64,000 bases of DNA from Kiritimatiellia bacterium (GCA_024694365.1 JAILJX010000008.1:1-64000), one strand, 5' to 3'; shown: positions 1-8,515, counted from the stretch's first letter. A program made the numbers and translations. Notes: a model not told the origin generated them from the sequence alone.

Positions 1-71
1 TTGCGCGCACTCTCGAAAACCTCGGATGAGCGATGAGAAAGCCGAATGAAAGCGATGAAAATGCCAGATAT

Positions 72-91
72 AAAAAATCTTCAGATTTTTT
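72..91. repeat. Perfect inverted repeat, possible terminator hairpin
   Basis: AAAAAATCT at 72-80 and AGATTTTTT at 83-91 are exact reverse complements separated by two bases. The 3' arm ends in a T-run, so it could act as a weak bidirectional terminator. The stem has only two G-C pairs, so this is uncertain. Confidence 0.4.
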
Positions 92-209
92 GGAATTGTG
101 CGGACGGGAAATCCGTTTATTGTTGTAAAGGGCCGGAGTGTGCCGGTTCGCGGCGGTCGCGGACGACGCTCGGCCCAGAAGCGAAAGGAAAGAAAGGTTC
201 TGACATGAG

Positions 210-236
210 TTACTCCACCACTCTTACTCCACCACT
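210..236. repeat. 14-bp tandem duplication
   Basis: TTACTCCACCACT occurs at 210-222 and again at 224-236, separated by a single C. The palindromic GGGTCAGACCC core follows at 238-248. Function unknown. Confidence 0.6.
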
Positions 237-341
237 GGGGTCAGACCCTCCAGACTCCTGGCGGCTTATCTTATTCTTGGATCTCACCATAGAGCAGTGT
301 TATTTTGGGCAATGTTGGTCTGTAGATGTTCCACTTAAAGA

Positions 342-1052
342 ATGGAATTTATAAAATACTATTCCAAAATGTGTATAAGGCATCAAATGAGAATGCATAA
401 AGAACAAATATGGCTTGGGATGGCATTTTTGACATTCTTATTCCTCTTTGAACGGAGTGATACATTGATTGTGCAAGATGGGCAAGTCTGTGTGAATCAA
501 AGGAAATGGTGGTTTGACGAAAAAAAGATTTTGACTATTGATGCGTCCTCGATTGAGAGCGTAACACACATATCAAAGTGGGGAAAAAGCAGTAAAGTGG
601 ATTCGCTTTTATTGAAAGATAAGAAGGGAAGCGTCTTCTACGAATTACATTATTCAGGATTCAAGATTGGAGCAAATTGGTGGGATGAAGTTCATCACGA
701 TGAAATAAAATGCAAAGATGCAATTGCGGGGAATGGCAAGTTTTCAAGAGAGGTGTCTACGGTTTCTCCAATTCCTTATGTCATGTTAATTGTGTCGTTG
801 GTTGTCTTTGTGTACAAATATTCATGGCGGATACATTGCGAGCGCGAAGATAAACAACACATGTGCAATTCTCTCGCAGAGCTCAGTTCGACTTTAGGTA
901 TTGCGAAAAGCGGAAGTGTTGTCTCGTCTATTAAGGCTAAAAGTCATCAATCTCACACTTCGACAACGCGAAATAATCAACGAGCACTACGGAATCATGG
1001 TAAACAACAGGTGGCGGTAACACGCCGAAAGGAGGAAGGCCATGACGCTTAG
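342..1052 (+). CDS. Hypothetical membrane protein, AT-rich
   Basis: I do not recognise this 236-residue protein. It has two likely membrane segments, around residues 24-38 (WLGMAFLTFLFLF) and 145-161 (PYVMLIVSLVVFVYKY). Between them is a basic, beta-looking domain of about 100 residues, and the tail is charged with many Lys, Arg, Ser and His. That layout resembles two-helix membrane proteins with a PH-like extracytoplasmic insert, but no motif proves it. The first 590 bases are clearly richer in A+T than anything around them, which suggests recent acquisition. No good ribosome binding site precedes ATG 342, and a later ATG (369 or 387) is possible. Its 3' end overlaps the next gene by 11 bases. 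Confidence 0.6.
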   Translation: MEFIKYYSKMCIRHQMRMHKEQIWLGMAFLTFLFLFERSDTLIVQDGQVCVNQRKWWFDEKKILTIDASSIESVTHISKWGKSSKVDSLLLKDKKGSVFYELHYSGFKIGANWWDEVHHDEIKCKDAIAGNGKFSREVSTVSPIPYVMLIVSLVVFVYKYSWRIHCEREDKQHMCNSLAELSSTLGIAKSGSVVSSIKAKSHQSHTSTTRNNQRALRNHGKQQVAVTRRKEEGHDA

Positions 1053-1482
1053 ACGCATATTGATGTTGCTGGCGCTTGTTCCGCTTGCGTTCGCGGGCTG
1101 CTTGACAGGGGAAGGCTCCGGCAGGGACGGGCGCAACCAACTCGATCTTGCCGCAGTTGCCGAGTCGCTTAAAGGGGGGAAAGGGTATTGCGGCGAGTAC
1201 GCGCCCATCAAAAAAGGAATATGCGGCCGGACATTCTTTGTGCCCGTTTGGAATCTCAACCGCCGTCAGGACATTGGAGAGCTCGCCAGGTCGGGATTGC
1301 CGCATTTTGACACCTTTTTAGAGTTCAAACTGTTCCTTGATTACTACTTTGACGGGCTCGCGCCTTACAGGACGAATCCAAGGGATCTGGATGAAGATCC
1401 GCGCTTTGAGTATTTCTATGACCATGACTATTACAGGGCAGAGAAGGACGCAAGTTTCTTCTTGTGGAAACCACTTGAGTAG
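1042..1482 (+). CDS. Small lipoprotein, hypothetical
   Basis: The N-terminus MTLRRILMLLALVPLAFAGC is a type II signal peptide with lipobox FAGC, so the mature protein should be a lipidated envelope protein of about 126 residues. The C-terminal half is rich in aromatic and acidic residues (the stretch FEYFYDHDYY is conspicuous). No family is recognised. A strong GGAGG at 1031-1035 sits six bases before the ATG, and the gene overlaps the end of the upstream membrane-protein gene, suggesting translational coupling. Base composition is like the rest of the window, unlike its upstream neighbour. Confidence 0.75.
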   Translation: MTLRRILMLLALVPLAFAGCLTGEGSGRDGRNQLDLAAVAESLKGGKGYCGEYAPIKKGICGRTFFVPVWNLNRRQDIGELARSGLPHFDTFLEFKLFLDYYFDGLAPYRTNPRDLDEDPRFEYFYDHDYYRAEKDASFFLWKPLE

Positions 1483-1548
1483 ATGTGATATATCAGTGAA
1501 GACCGTGAAAGGCGAAACGTACGAAACTTAAACCAAGGAGGGCATGAA

Positions 1549-2331
1549 ATGAAAAGACTGTTGATCGCGATGTCGCTTGCTGTTTGCGCGGCGGTTCTGC
1601 AGGGGTGCAGGAATCCGCAGGGATGCGGGAAAGGGGCGGGCGAAGCGACGGCCGAGGAAGCGACGGCCGAGTCCGAGCGAGGCGTTCAGCTCTGGGAGAA
1701 CGGGCCATACTGGGCGGAGTGCAACGTTGGCGCAACAAAGCCCGAGGAGTACGGCTATTACTTCTGGTGGGGAGACACTGTGGGGTATACTCGAAGCGGG
1801 GGAACTTGGACTGATGATTATTACTATTCTGGTGTGACGTGGGTGTCGAGCACGGGCCAGCAAATGAGCAGCAGTCCGTTTACAGACTCTTCTTGCCCAA
1901 CCTACCGCAAAGACAATTCGGCGCTTTTGTCGGAGGGCTGGATTGACTCGACAGGTAATCTTGTTGCGGCGCATGACGCTGCGACGGCGCATCTCGGCGC
2001 ACCGTGGCGCATGCCGACGAGTGACGAGATTCAGGCGCTTGTCGACAATTGCACCACAGAGTGGACAACGCGTAATGGTGTGAACGGGTATCTTGTCACG
2101 GGCAAAGGCGATTATTCCGACAGAAGCATATTCCTTCCGGCTGCCGGCTACGGCTACGGCTCGTATCTCAGCGGCCCCGGCTCGGGCGGCTACTATTGGT
2201 CTTCAGCGCCTGATTCGGACTATTCGGACCTCGCGTGGTACCTCTACTTCTATTCGAGCTACTTCGGCCGGTACAACGACAGCCGCTACATCGGTCAGTC
2301 TGTCCGTCCTGTCCGAGGATTTGCCCAATAG
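1549..2331 (+). CDS. Lipoprotein with Lcl_C/DUF1566-type (Fibrobacter paralogous) domain
   Basis: This is a 260-residue lipoprotein. The signal peptide ends in LQGC and is followed by a short Ala/Glu linker and a domain with the hallmarks of the DUF1566/Lcl_C and Fibrobacter succinogenes paralogous-domain group. The hallmarks are a PWRMPTSDEIQ block, a GYYWSS block, many aromatic residues and a terminal GQSVRPVRG. In that group the domain is C-type-lectin/formylglycine-generating-enzyme-like in fold and normally surface exposed. The start is fixed by AAGGAGG at 1535-1541, because the nearer ATG at 1543 hits a stop after one codon. Its ligand is unknown; carbohydrate or surface adhesion is plausible. 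Confidence 0.8.
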   Translation: MKRLLIAMSLAVCAAVLQGCRNPQGCGKGAGEATAEEATAESERGVQLWENGPYWAECNVGATKPEEYGYYFWWGDTVGYTRSGGTWTDDYYYSGVTWVSSTGQQMSSSPFTDSSCPTYRKDNSALLSEGWIDSTGNLVAAHDAATAHLGAPWRMPTSDEIQALVDNCTTEWTTRNGVNGYLVTGKGDYSDRSIFLPAAGYGYGSYLSGPGSGGYYWSSAPDSDYSDLAWYLYFYSSYFGRYNDSRYIGQSVRPVRGFAQ

Positions 2332-2758
2332 CGGGATGCGAGCGCATACAATTCTTCAATTCTTTGATTCTTAGGATGTTGCGACGGGTGGATAATGCGA
2401 AAGCCAGATTAATCGGATGGCCGATATCTTTTTGATACGGTTTACCGCAATTGATACTTCATATTTAGTTCAGAAAAGCGGTTTTTTCTTGTCGCTTTGA
2501 CAATTCAACGGACGAAGCTGTCCCTTTTTTGCCTAATTTACGAGAGATTCGTGCAAATTTCCGATTAAATTTTATCCGGTTCATCTGGTCGATTTTCCGA
2601 CTTTAATGTCGGCTGTTCCGCGAAAAAGTGCGATAAGGTGCAATAATCGCGCGAAGATGGCAGAAATGAACGGGGCGGACGGGACTCGCAGGCACTGGTG
2701 CGCTCATCGGGTGGACGCGGGTCGCCGGAAGAATCGATGGCGGTCGTGTGAGGATTGC

Positions 2759-2909
2759 TATGCGGAGCTAGATAGATAAGTCCGCGGAGATAGCTACATA
2801 AGTCCGCGGAGATAAAAGATAAGTCCGCGGAGATATCTTTTGTCTCCGCATAGTTACATAATCCATACCGCGGACTTATGAAGTTTGCTCCGCATAGTTA
2901 TTGCATAAT
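2759..2909. repeat. Cluster of direct and inverted repeats
   Basis: A near-identical 18-bp unit with core TAAGTCCGCGGAGATA starts at 2775, 2797 and 2818 (period 21-22 bp). An inverted partial copy, CCGCGGACTTATG, lies at 2868-2880. A second motif, TATGCGGAG at 2759, recurs inverted as CTCCGCATA at 2844 and 2888, each followed by GTTA. AAAAGAT (2814-2820) and ATCTTTT (2835-2841) bracket the third unit. The helical-turn period on one face suggests a protein-binding array. Three units with almost no spacer do not make a CRISPR. Confidence 0.75.
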
Positions 2910-2943
2910 GTCCCCGATCGCTCTTGCGTTTGTCCGCCGGATG

Positions 2944-2952
2944 TGATACAAT
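2944..2952 (+). promoter_or_regulatory. Extended -10 promoter, leaderless start
   Basis: TG-A-TACAAT ends at 2952, so the expected transcription start is 2959, the A of the start codon of the HU-like gene. A possible -35, TTGCGT, lies near 2924. Confidence 0.6.
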
Positions 2953-2958
2953 GCAACC

Positions 2959-3798
2959 ATGGAAAAAGCATTGCAGACGGCGAAAACAATCGCGAAGGAG
3001 GGAATGGCGTTCCCTTTCCACGCGGTAAGCAACAACACGAAACTCAACTCGGATGCGCGATACCGTCCGATTCTGATGCCTTACAGCCACCCTACCGCCT
3101 CGGTGGAGGAGCTCGCGGAATTCATGGTCGATCGCGGCACTTTGTTCAAGAAAGCGCACATAATTGGCCTTTTGGACGAGATTGCTGAGGCGATACCTCA
3201 ATTCATCTACAATACCAGGCGGGCGGTGAAGCTCGGCGGGATCGCCGTCATAACGCCTTGCGTGACCGGGGCGATGAAGCATGCGAACGATCCCGCAGAC
3301 CCGGCCAAGAACAGGTTGGAGCTCAGAATCACGCCTCTGTCATATTTCCGCCATTCGATGGCGCGCACGCCATTGGAGAACGTGAACCGCAACAGCGGGT
3401 GCATTTTGGGCCTCAAGAACGAAAAATCCAATATCGGCGATGAGGTAGAACCCGGGGCCGATTATCTGATGATGGGCGAGAACATATATGTGGCGCCCTA
3501 CAAGGCGGGCGAGAGCACAGACGGCGGACGCGTCTGGCTTGAGACGGTGAACGGCGATTTTGTCGCGGAATTTTCCGTCACACAGAGCAATCCCAAGGCG
3601 ATATGGGCGAATCTTGCCGAAGACGTGAAGCTTTCCGCGCGGAGGTATGTCGTGGTTGTGGAGTCGTACGGCAGTCCCGAGGCGCTGACTCTTCAGGAAA
3701 AACTCCGGCGGCTCTGCGTATACCGCCTTAGCGTGGACAACAGATTGACGGTGAATGCTTCAGCCGGGCATGGAAAAGGCGCCGGCGAAAAAAACTGA
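2959..3798 (+). CDS. HU-like DNA-binding protein with C-terminal DUF4469 domain
   Basis: Residues about 20-130 resemble the HU/IHF-like domain of the large Bacteroidota/Verrucomicrobiota DNA-binding family, with a helical part (SVEELAEFMVDRGTLFKKA) followed by a beta arm. Residues about 155-255 match the Ig-like DUF4469 pattern, with P-G-A-D-Y-L near its start and RRYVVVVESYG near the end. Proteins of this architecture are thought to bind DNA, although their precise job is not established. The gene stands alone, is preceded by a leaderless-type promoter and lies next to a repeat cluster that could be a target. The family assignment is by pattern recognition only. Confidence 0.7.
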   Translation: MEKALQTAKTIAKEGMAFPFHAVSNNTKLNSDARYRPILMPYSHPTASVEELAEFMVDRGTLFKKAHIIGLLDEIAEAIPQFIYNTRRAVKLGGIAVITPCVTGAMKHANDPADPAKNRLELRITPLSYFRHSMARTPLENVNRNSGCILGLKNEKSNIGDEVEPGADYLMMGENIYVAPYKAGESTDGGRVWLETVNGDFVAEFSVTQSNPKAIWANLAEDVKLSARRYVVVVESYGSPEALTLQEKLRRLCVYRLSVDNRLTVNASAGHGKGAGEKN

Positions 3799-3877
3799 AA
3801 AGCTCCGGCGAATTTCCGTCTCGGGAAACGTTATGTCATTGCAATCCTCCGCGATGTTGACGCGCGGGAATGGAGTA

Positions 3878-3886
3878 TGGTAAAAT
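3878..3886 (+). promoter_or_regulatory. Extended -10 promoter
   Basis: TGG-TAAAAT predicts transcription from about 3893, giving a leader of about 31 bases with AAGGGG ahead of ATG 3924. It also shows that an in-frame ATG at 3870 lies upstream of the transcript. Confidence 0.6.
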
Positions 3887-3923
3887 AACAATCACAATAA
3901 ATCGTCAGAAAGGGGTGTCGCAA

Positions 3924-6008
3924 ATGACCATTAAGAATCTTGCAATCGCCGTGCTTTTCGTGTCGTTGGCCGCGACGGAATCCGCTTTGGCGGAGCCTTT
4001 CCGCTGCCGTCCGGCGTCATTGGACGAGGGGAAAAGGCTCATAACCGCCGACGACCCTTATATCCTGAACGCGACGGAGGCTGACTACGGTCGCGCGATA
4101 GGGCGCAAAAGCGCCACGAAAGAGGAATACAAGGCCTTCGCGGCAGGGGAGGTCAGGGAGTTTACCGGGAGAGAGCTTATGGCCGTATCCAATTCCTTCG
4201 AGCGGCTCAACGCAACCTTCCGGAAGCTCGGCTATCAGGCTCCCTTCACCAACGAAGTCGTCATCGTGAAGACGACAATGCGCGAACAGTTCGGCGCGGG
4301 CGGCTACACGAGAGGAAAGACCATCTACCTCAACATGGACAATCTCGTTGCGCCCGACGAGTTTCTCGACATGATCATGTCCCACGAGCTTTTCCATGTC
4401 CTTACGAGATCGGACGCGGAATTCAAGAAGAAGATGTACGCGACGATCGGCTTCACGATGTGCGAAGAGATCAAGTTCCCCGACGAAGTGCGCTCGCACA
4501 TCATGAACAACCCCGATGTCGAATCGTTCGACGCGAAAGCCGTTTTCACCATAGACGGCAAGCCTACGGAAGCTGTGATTGTCGCGTATCTTCCCGATCT
4601 GGACCGAAAGGGAAGAGGAGCTCTCAGGTCGATGCGCGCGGCTGTTGTCCCCGTGGACGATCCCGGCCGCGCGATCATGTCCGATCAAGTGCCCGATTTC
4701 TGGAATGTGGTCGGTCGCAACACGGAATATGTGATTGCGGCCGAAGAATGCCTGGCGGACAATTTCTCCTTCGCTTGTCTCCGGTACGGCAATCCGGTCG
4801 GTTACGCTGTCCTCCCGACGCCCGAAATCCCGGAGCGCATCATATCCGTACTCAAGGGAGAGGATTGGAGGAAAGAGGCGTCCGCTCCCGAAGAAGACAT
4901 CTACATGAAAGGCGCCCGCGCGGACTGGCTCGGCGACCTCGAGACGGCGAAAGCGGCCTATGAGCAAGGCGCGCGCGAGGGGAATGGAGAGTGCCTGCAG
5001 GCGCTCGGGGAAAGGCTTCTTACGGGCCGGTTCGGGAAGATCGACAAGAAGGAGGCGTTTATCCTCTTCAAGCGCTCCGCCGAGGCGGGGTATTCGCAAG
5101 GCGCATGGGATCTCGGCCTTGCTCTTCTTAGAGGAGAAGGGTGCGAGCGCGATGAAGCGGGAGGGCGTGCGTGGCTGGCGAAAGCGGTAGAGCTCGCAAA
5201 GGCCGATCTCGCCGCCTCAAACAGGGTCGCGGACGCGCATCTCACGCTTTCGTTCGCGTCGGACAATGGCCTCGGGGGCGCAGCAAGGGACATGAAGGCT
5301 GCGCGCGGACATCGCCTCGCGATCCTGAGCATGGACGAAGGGGCCGTCGACCCGTTTACGATGCTGGCGGCGGCGAGCGATGCTCTCGCCGAACAGCCGG
5401 AAAGCGATCGGTTTTACAGGCGCCCCGAAGCCGCGAAGGCCATCGCGTGGCTTGCAAAGCATGCCGCCGACAATGAAGAGACCTGTGAACTGACGTCCGC
5501 CATTCCAGGAATCCCCGGCCAATCCGGTTATTACGAGAAAAAAGCGACCGAACGGTTGAAGGCGCTCATGGAAAAAGGCGACATAGAGGCTATGATGCTC
5601 TATGGGATGGATCTCGCCATGGGCGCATACGGGGAGACGAAGGAGGAGGAAGGCTACCGCCTTCTTGAAACGGCCGCTTCGAAGGGCCTCTCTTGGGCGA
5701 AAATAGAGATGGCCCTGAATCTGCGCGAAGGCGAAGGCGTGGAGAAGGACTGCGGGAAGGCCATTGCGCTCCTGGATGAAGCGGCGGCGGAAGGGGAGCC
5801 GCAAGCCCTCCTTGTCAAGGCGGTCTGGACGCTTCAGGGGGAGTGCGGCCTCAATGCCGACGAAAAGGAGGCGCTGAGGCTCCTCGGCGAGGCGGCGAAA
5901 AGAGCCGATGACGATGCGCTCGACATAAATTCGAAGCGCAATCGCGTCAAGGCCCTGCGCAAAGCCGGCATGGAGCAGGGTTTTATCGATTGGGTTGACG
6001 GGAAGTGA
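3924..6008 (+). CDS. Secreted Sel1-repeat protein with HExxH metallopeptidase motif
   Basis: The start at 3924 is chosen because it gives a clean signal peptide (MTIKNLAIAVLFVSLAATESALA), has AGGGG just upstream, and lies downstream of the predicted transcription start. The N-terminal half contains SHELFHVLTR with HELFH at residues 154-158, the zinc-binding HExxH of gluzincin/zincin peptidases. From about residue 330 onward run several Sel1/TPR-like helical repeats (for example A-Y-E-Q-G-A-R-E-G-N and the GYSQGAWDLGLALLRGEG type). The combination suggests an exported protease or protease-like scaffold. I could not identify a third zinc ligand with certainty, so activity is unproven. A membrane-protein gene follows 24 bases later. 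Confidence 0.75.
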   Translation: MTIKNLAIAVLFVSLAATESALAEPFRCRPASLDEGKRLITADDPYILNATEADYGRAIGRKSATKEEYKAFAAGEVREFTGRELMAVSNSFERLNATFRKLGYQAPFTNEVVIVKTTMREQFGAGGYTRGKTIYLNMDNLVAPDEFLDMIMSHELFHVLTRSDAEFKKKMYATIGFTMCEEIKFPDEVRSHIMNNPDVESFDAKAVFTIDGKPTEAVIVAYLPDLDRKGRGALRSMRAAVVPVDDPGRAIMSDQVPDFWNVVGRNTEYVIAAEECLADNFSFACLRYGNPVGYAVLPTPEIPERIISVLKGEDWRKEASAPEEDIYMKGARADWLGDLETAKAAYEQGAREGNGECLQALGERLLTGRFGKIDKKEAFILFKRSAEAGYSQGAWDLGLALLRGEGCERDEAGGRAWLAKAVELAKADLAASNRVADAHLTLSFASDNGLGGAARDMKAARGHRLAILSMDEGAVDPFTMLAAASDALAEQPESDRFYRRPEAAKAIAWLAKHAADNEETCELTSAIPGIPGQSGYYEKKATERLKALMEKGDIEAMMLYGMDLAMGAYGETKEEEGYRLLETAASKGLSWAKIEMALNLREGEGVEKDCGKAIALLDEAAAEGEPQALLVKAVWTLQGECGLNADEKEALRLLGEAAKRADDDALDINSKRNRVKALRKAGMEQGFIDWVDGK

Positions 6009-6032
6009 AACTCAAATGACCGAAAGGACTCC

Positions 6033-7676
6033 ATGAACGGCAAGAATGGCGCGGCGAAACATTGGATGGAGCAGATTGCCATGGCGGCGGCGAGGTTTCC
6101 CGTCGCGATGCTGTTGACGCTCTTCAACACGTTTTTCGTGTGGTGGGCCGTCGATGACGGTCCGGAGAGCCGCTGGCTCGTTCTTGCGGCGTCGGGGATG
6201 GCGATTCCACTGTCGATCGCATCGCGTCTCATAGTCGAGAAGATCACCTGGAAAAGGGGTTTTGCGCATTTTCTGCAAGCTCTGTCGTTCGCTTTGTTCA
6301 TCGCCCTTGCGGCATGGTTCGACGGCATGTCGCCGCGCGAGCATTTCGCATGGACGTACATGCTTTCCCTCGCCGCGGTGTGGGCTTTTGCCGCATGGGC
6401 AAAGGGGTTCAGGGGCGAGAGCGGGACCGTCGTTTCGTCTCTTGCGTTTGGAGGCTTTATCGGCGGGATCGCGGCTTTGGGAGTCGGATGCGGAACCTCG
6501 CTCATCCTCGTCGCGCTGAACGTGCTTTTCGATGCGGGCTTCGGCAATGCCTTCGCGGTGGCGTGGGGCTCTGCAGTGTTCACGGTCGGTCTTGGTTTTG
6601 CGATAGCGTATGCGCCGAAAAACGAGCCGTTCGCCTGCCCCAAGGCGTGGAAGGCACTCGTCGGATTTCTCGCGTTTCCGATATTTCTTGTTTTTCTCGC
6701 CGTCCTTCTCGTCTATGCGCTGAAATGCGCCGTGACGGTCTCCCTCCCCGACGGAGAGGTCAATTGGCTCGTCGGTTCTGCGACGGCGCTTTGGCTGATC
6801 ATCCATCCCCTTGTCGCCGTTTTCAAGGGTCGAATCTACACCGGCTTCCGCAGAGTCGGACCCTGGTGCATGGCGCCGCTCATCGTTCTTCAGGCGGTAG
6901 CCGTCGCAATACGCATAAACGCCTATGGCCTCACGCCCGCGAGATATGCGAGCGTGCTTCTCGTGGTTTTTGCCGCCATACATATTCTCGCCACGGCGAT
7001 TCGTCCGTCCTTCGCCGACGGTCCGGGCTTTCTCCTGTTCTCCGCAATGGCCCTTTTCGCAGGCCTCTCGCCATGGAATGTGGTCGATTTCGGCGTAGAT
7101 GGACAGGTGAAGCGCCTGGAGTCGTTCGCCGAGAGGAGGAGGAACGGCGAAGAATTCGACGAAGCGGAGAGATGGGCCATCATGGATTCGTGGGATTTCG
7201 TCCATGGATACGACCGCGTCGGGAACCATTGGGAGACTCGTGTTGTCAAGAATCCCGGCAAGGAGCAGGCCGCTCTCATGGCGGAGTTCGAGAAGGAATG
7301 GGGCTTCAAATATCTCGAGAGGCCTTTTGGACCGTCCTCGCGCCGGATCGACGCTCCTTGCCATTGGGTGATGCTGTGCCGTGGGCCTGAGAAGCCAATC
7401 TGGATTTCCGGATTCTCCAGAATGGAAAAAGTCTCGTTCGCCAGCGATGGCGGCAGGGTGTTCGCGAAAACGCGGCGTGCCGGCGGACCGGGGATTGACA
7501 TCACGGACGCCGTGAAAGCCAGAATGAAAGAGGTCGACGATTCGCAGGATTTTGTCGCCGATACGCCGGACGGATGTCGCGTAGTCGCGGAATCGATTGA
7601 CATATGCGTAACCGGAGGAGGGGACGATGCCGAAATCGCATCCGCATCGGGCGACGGCTGGCTTTTGCTCAGATGA
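6033..7676 (+). CDS. DUF4153-type multi-pass membrane protein
   Basis: This 547-residue protein has about ten hydrophobic segments over its first 350 residues and a soluble C-terminal region of about 190 residues. The segment around INAYGLTPARY matches the signature of DUF4153 proteins, whose function is unknown. GAAAGGA precedes ATG 6033. The gene follows the HExxH/Sel1 gene closely and is probably co-transcribed with it. The hydrophilic tail (residues about 360-547) is an addition I do not recognise. Confidence 0.75.
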   Translation: MNGKNGAAKHWMEQIAMAAARFPVAMLLTLFNTFFVWWAVDDGPESRWLVLAASGMAIPLSIASRLIVEKITWKRGFAHFLQALSFALFIALAAWFDGMSPREHFAWTYMLSLAAVWAFAAWAKGFRGESGTVVSSLAFGGFIGGIAALGVGCGTSLILVALNVLFDAGFGNAFAVAWGSAVFTVGLGFAIAYAPKNEPFACPKAWKALVGFLAFPIFLVFLAVLLVYALKCAVTVSLPDGEVNWLVGSATALWLIIHPLVAVFKGRIYTGFRRVGPWCMAPLIVLQAVAVAIRINAYGLTPARYASVLLVVFAAIHILATAIRPSFADGPGFLLFSAMALFAGLSPWNVVDFGVDGQVKRLESFAERRRNGEEFDEAERWAIMDSWDFVHGYDRVGNHWETRVVKNPGKEQAALMAEFEKEWGFKYLERPFGPSSRRIDAPCHWVMLCRGPEKPIWISGFSRMEKVSFASDGGRVFAKTRRAGGPGIDITDAVKARMKEVDDSQDFVADTPDGCRVVAESIDICVTGGGDDAEIASASGDGWLLLR

Positions 7677-7684
7677 CGATATTT

Positions 7685-7693
7685 TGGTATAAT
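7685..7693 (+). promoter_or_regulatory. Extended -10 promoter
   Basis: TGG-TATAAT lies nine bases after the upstream stop codon. It predicts transcription from about 7700 and a leader of about 18 bases that contains AAGGAGG at 7704-7710. Confidence 0.7.
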
Positions 7694-7717
7694 GTTTGCA
7701 CATAAGGAGGGCACTAT

Positions 7718-8416
7718 ATGAAAATGTTTGCGTATGCAGCAGTCGTATCGATGGCGATATTCGCAGGATGCGAAAAAGCCGAAGAGGCGGGAAGGTCAGT
7801 CGCGAGGAAGGCGGGTGACCTCGTAGGGAAAGGCGCTGCGGAATTTGCGAGCGGAGTCGGCGAAGGCGTAGGCGAGGTGACGAAAGGCAACCTGCCCGAT
7901 GTCGCCACAGCGATAGCGACAAGAAAATCCGTGCGCAGGTTCGATCCGGAGCGTCCGGTCGACGATGCGCTTGTCGAGAAGCTGCTTCGCGCGGCGATGG
8001 CCGCCCCGACCGCCGTGAACAAACAGCCGTGGGAGTTTGTCGTCGTCAAGGAGGAGGAGACGCTGAAGGCCCTTGCCGCCGCCCATCCGCACAGCCGGAT
8101 ATCCAACGGCGCTCGGCTTGTCATATGCGTCTGCGGGAATACGGACAACGGGCTCCCAGGCCGCGGAAAAGAATTCTGGATACAGGATTGTTCGGCGGCG
8201 ACGGAGAACCTTCTTCTTGCGGCCCACGGATACGGACTCGGCGCCGTATGGTGCGGCGTGTGGCCGATAGAGGAGCGGGTCGCGGCGATAAGAGACGTTC
8301 TCGCGATACCGGAAGGCTTTGCGCCGCTTTGCCTGGTCACCATCGGCTACCCGGCCGAGAATCCCCCCGCAAAGGACAAGTGGAAGCCGGAGAAGGTGCA
8401 CAAGGGGCGCTGGTGA
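7718..8416 (+). CDS. Lipoprotein nitroreductase-family protein
   Basis: The C-terminal part of this 232-residue protein (from about residue 62) is a nitroreductase-like FMN domain. It has the usual opening (TRKSVRRF), the AAMAAPTAVNKQPWEF block and the late GLGAVWCGVWP segment. Unusually, it begins with a type II signal peptide ending FAGC and a linker of about 40 residues, so the enzyme should be exported and lipid-anchored. Nitroreductases are normally cytoplasmic and depend on NAD(P)H or ferredoxin, so either the electron source outside the membrane is unusual or the flavin domain has another role. AAGGAGG and its own promoter support the start. The next operon begins about 100 bases later. 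Confidence 0.85.
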   Translation: MKMFAYAAVVSMAIFAGCEKAEEAGRSVARKAGDLVGKGAAEFASGVGEGVGEVTKGNLPDVATAIATRKSVRRFDPERPVDDALVEKLLRAAMAAPTAVNKQPWEFVVVKEEETLKALAAAHPHSRISNGARLVICVCGNTDNGLPGRGKEFWIQDCSAATENLLLAAHGYGLGAVWCGVWPIEERVAAIRDVLAIPEGFAPLCLVTIGYPAENPPAKDKWKPEKVHKGRW

Positions 8417-8437
8417 GTTGCATATTGCGTTGGAATA

Positions 8438-8446
8438 TGAGATAAT
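8438..8446 (+). promoter_or_regulatory. Extended -10 promoter of the lpoB-like cluster
   Basis: TGA-GATAAT predicts transcription from about 8453, giving a leader of about 63 bases before the first gene of the five-gene envelope cluster. Confidence 0.5.
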
Positions 8447-8515
8447 ATGCTTGTCGTGGCCAAGGGGCGACGATACATCCATAACTGAAGAATCGAGAAT
8501 GCGAGGACAGAAGAG

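Larger units (their letters stand above)
1..341. other. Leading spacer, no convincing gene
   Basis: No reading frame in this stretch has a ribosome binding site, recognisable protein features or the codon pattern of the neighbouring genes. It contains a perfect 9-bp inverted repeat, a 14-bp tandem duplication and a GGGT-CAG-ACCC palindrome (238-248). These are the only structures I can point to. Confidence 0.6.
2332..2958. other. Long non-coding spacer with AT-rich tract and repeats
   Basis: About 600 bases carry no supported gene. The first part (2390-2660) is AT-rich. The second part holds a cluster of short direct and inverted repeats (2759-2909) and then the promoter of the HU-like gene. 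It could be a regulatory, structural or recombination site; nothing identifies it. Confidence 0.6.

Noticed and set aside
237-249. GGGTCAGACCC palindrome as a transposon end
   Set aside because: Similar words are familiar near REP-like elements, but no transposase, second end or target duplication is visible here.
46-354. 102-residue frame at the window start
   Set aside because: It has no ribosome binding site, runs through the inverted repeat and tandem duplication, and has no protein-like pattern.
2775-2835. Possible CRISPR array
   Set aside because: Only three 18-bp units with 3-4-base gaps, so there are no true spacers, and no cas genes are present.
3870-3923. Upstream start for the HExxH/Sel1 protein
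   Set aside because: It lies inside the -10 region and would hide the signal peptide behind 18 residues.
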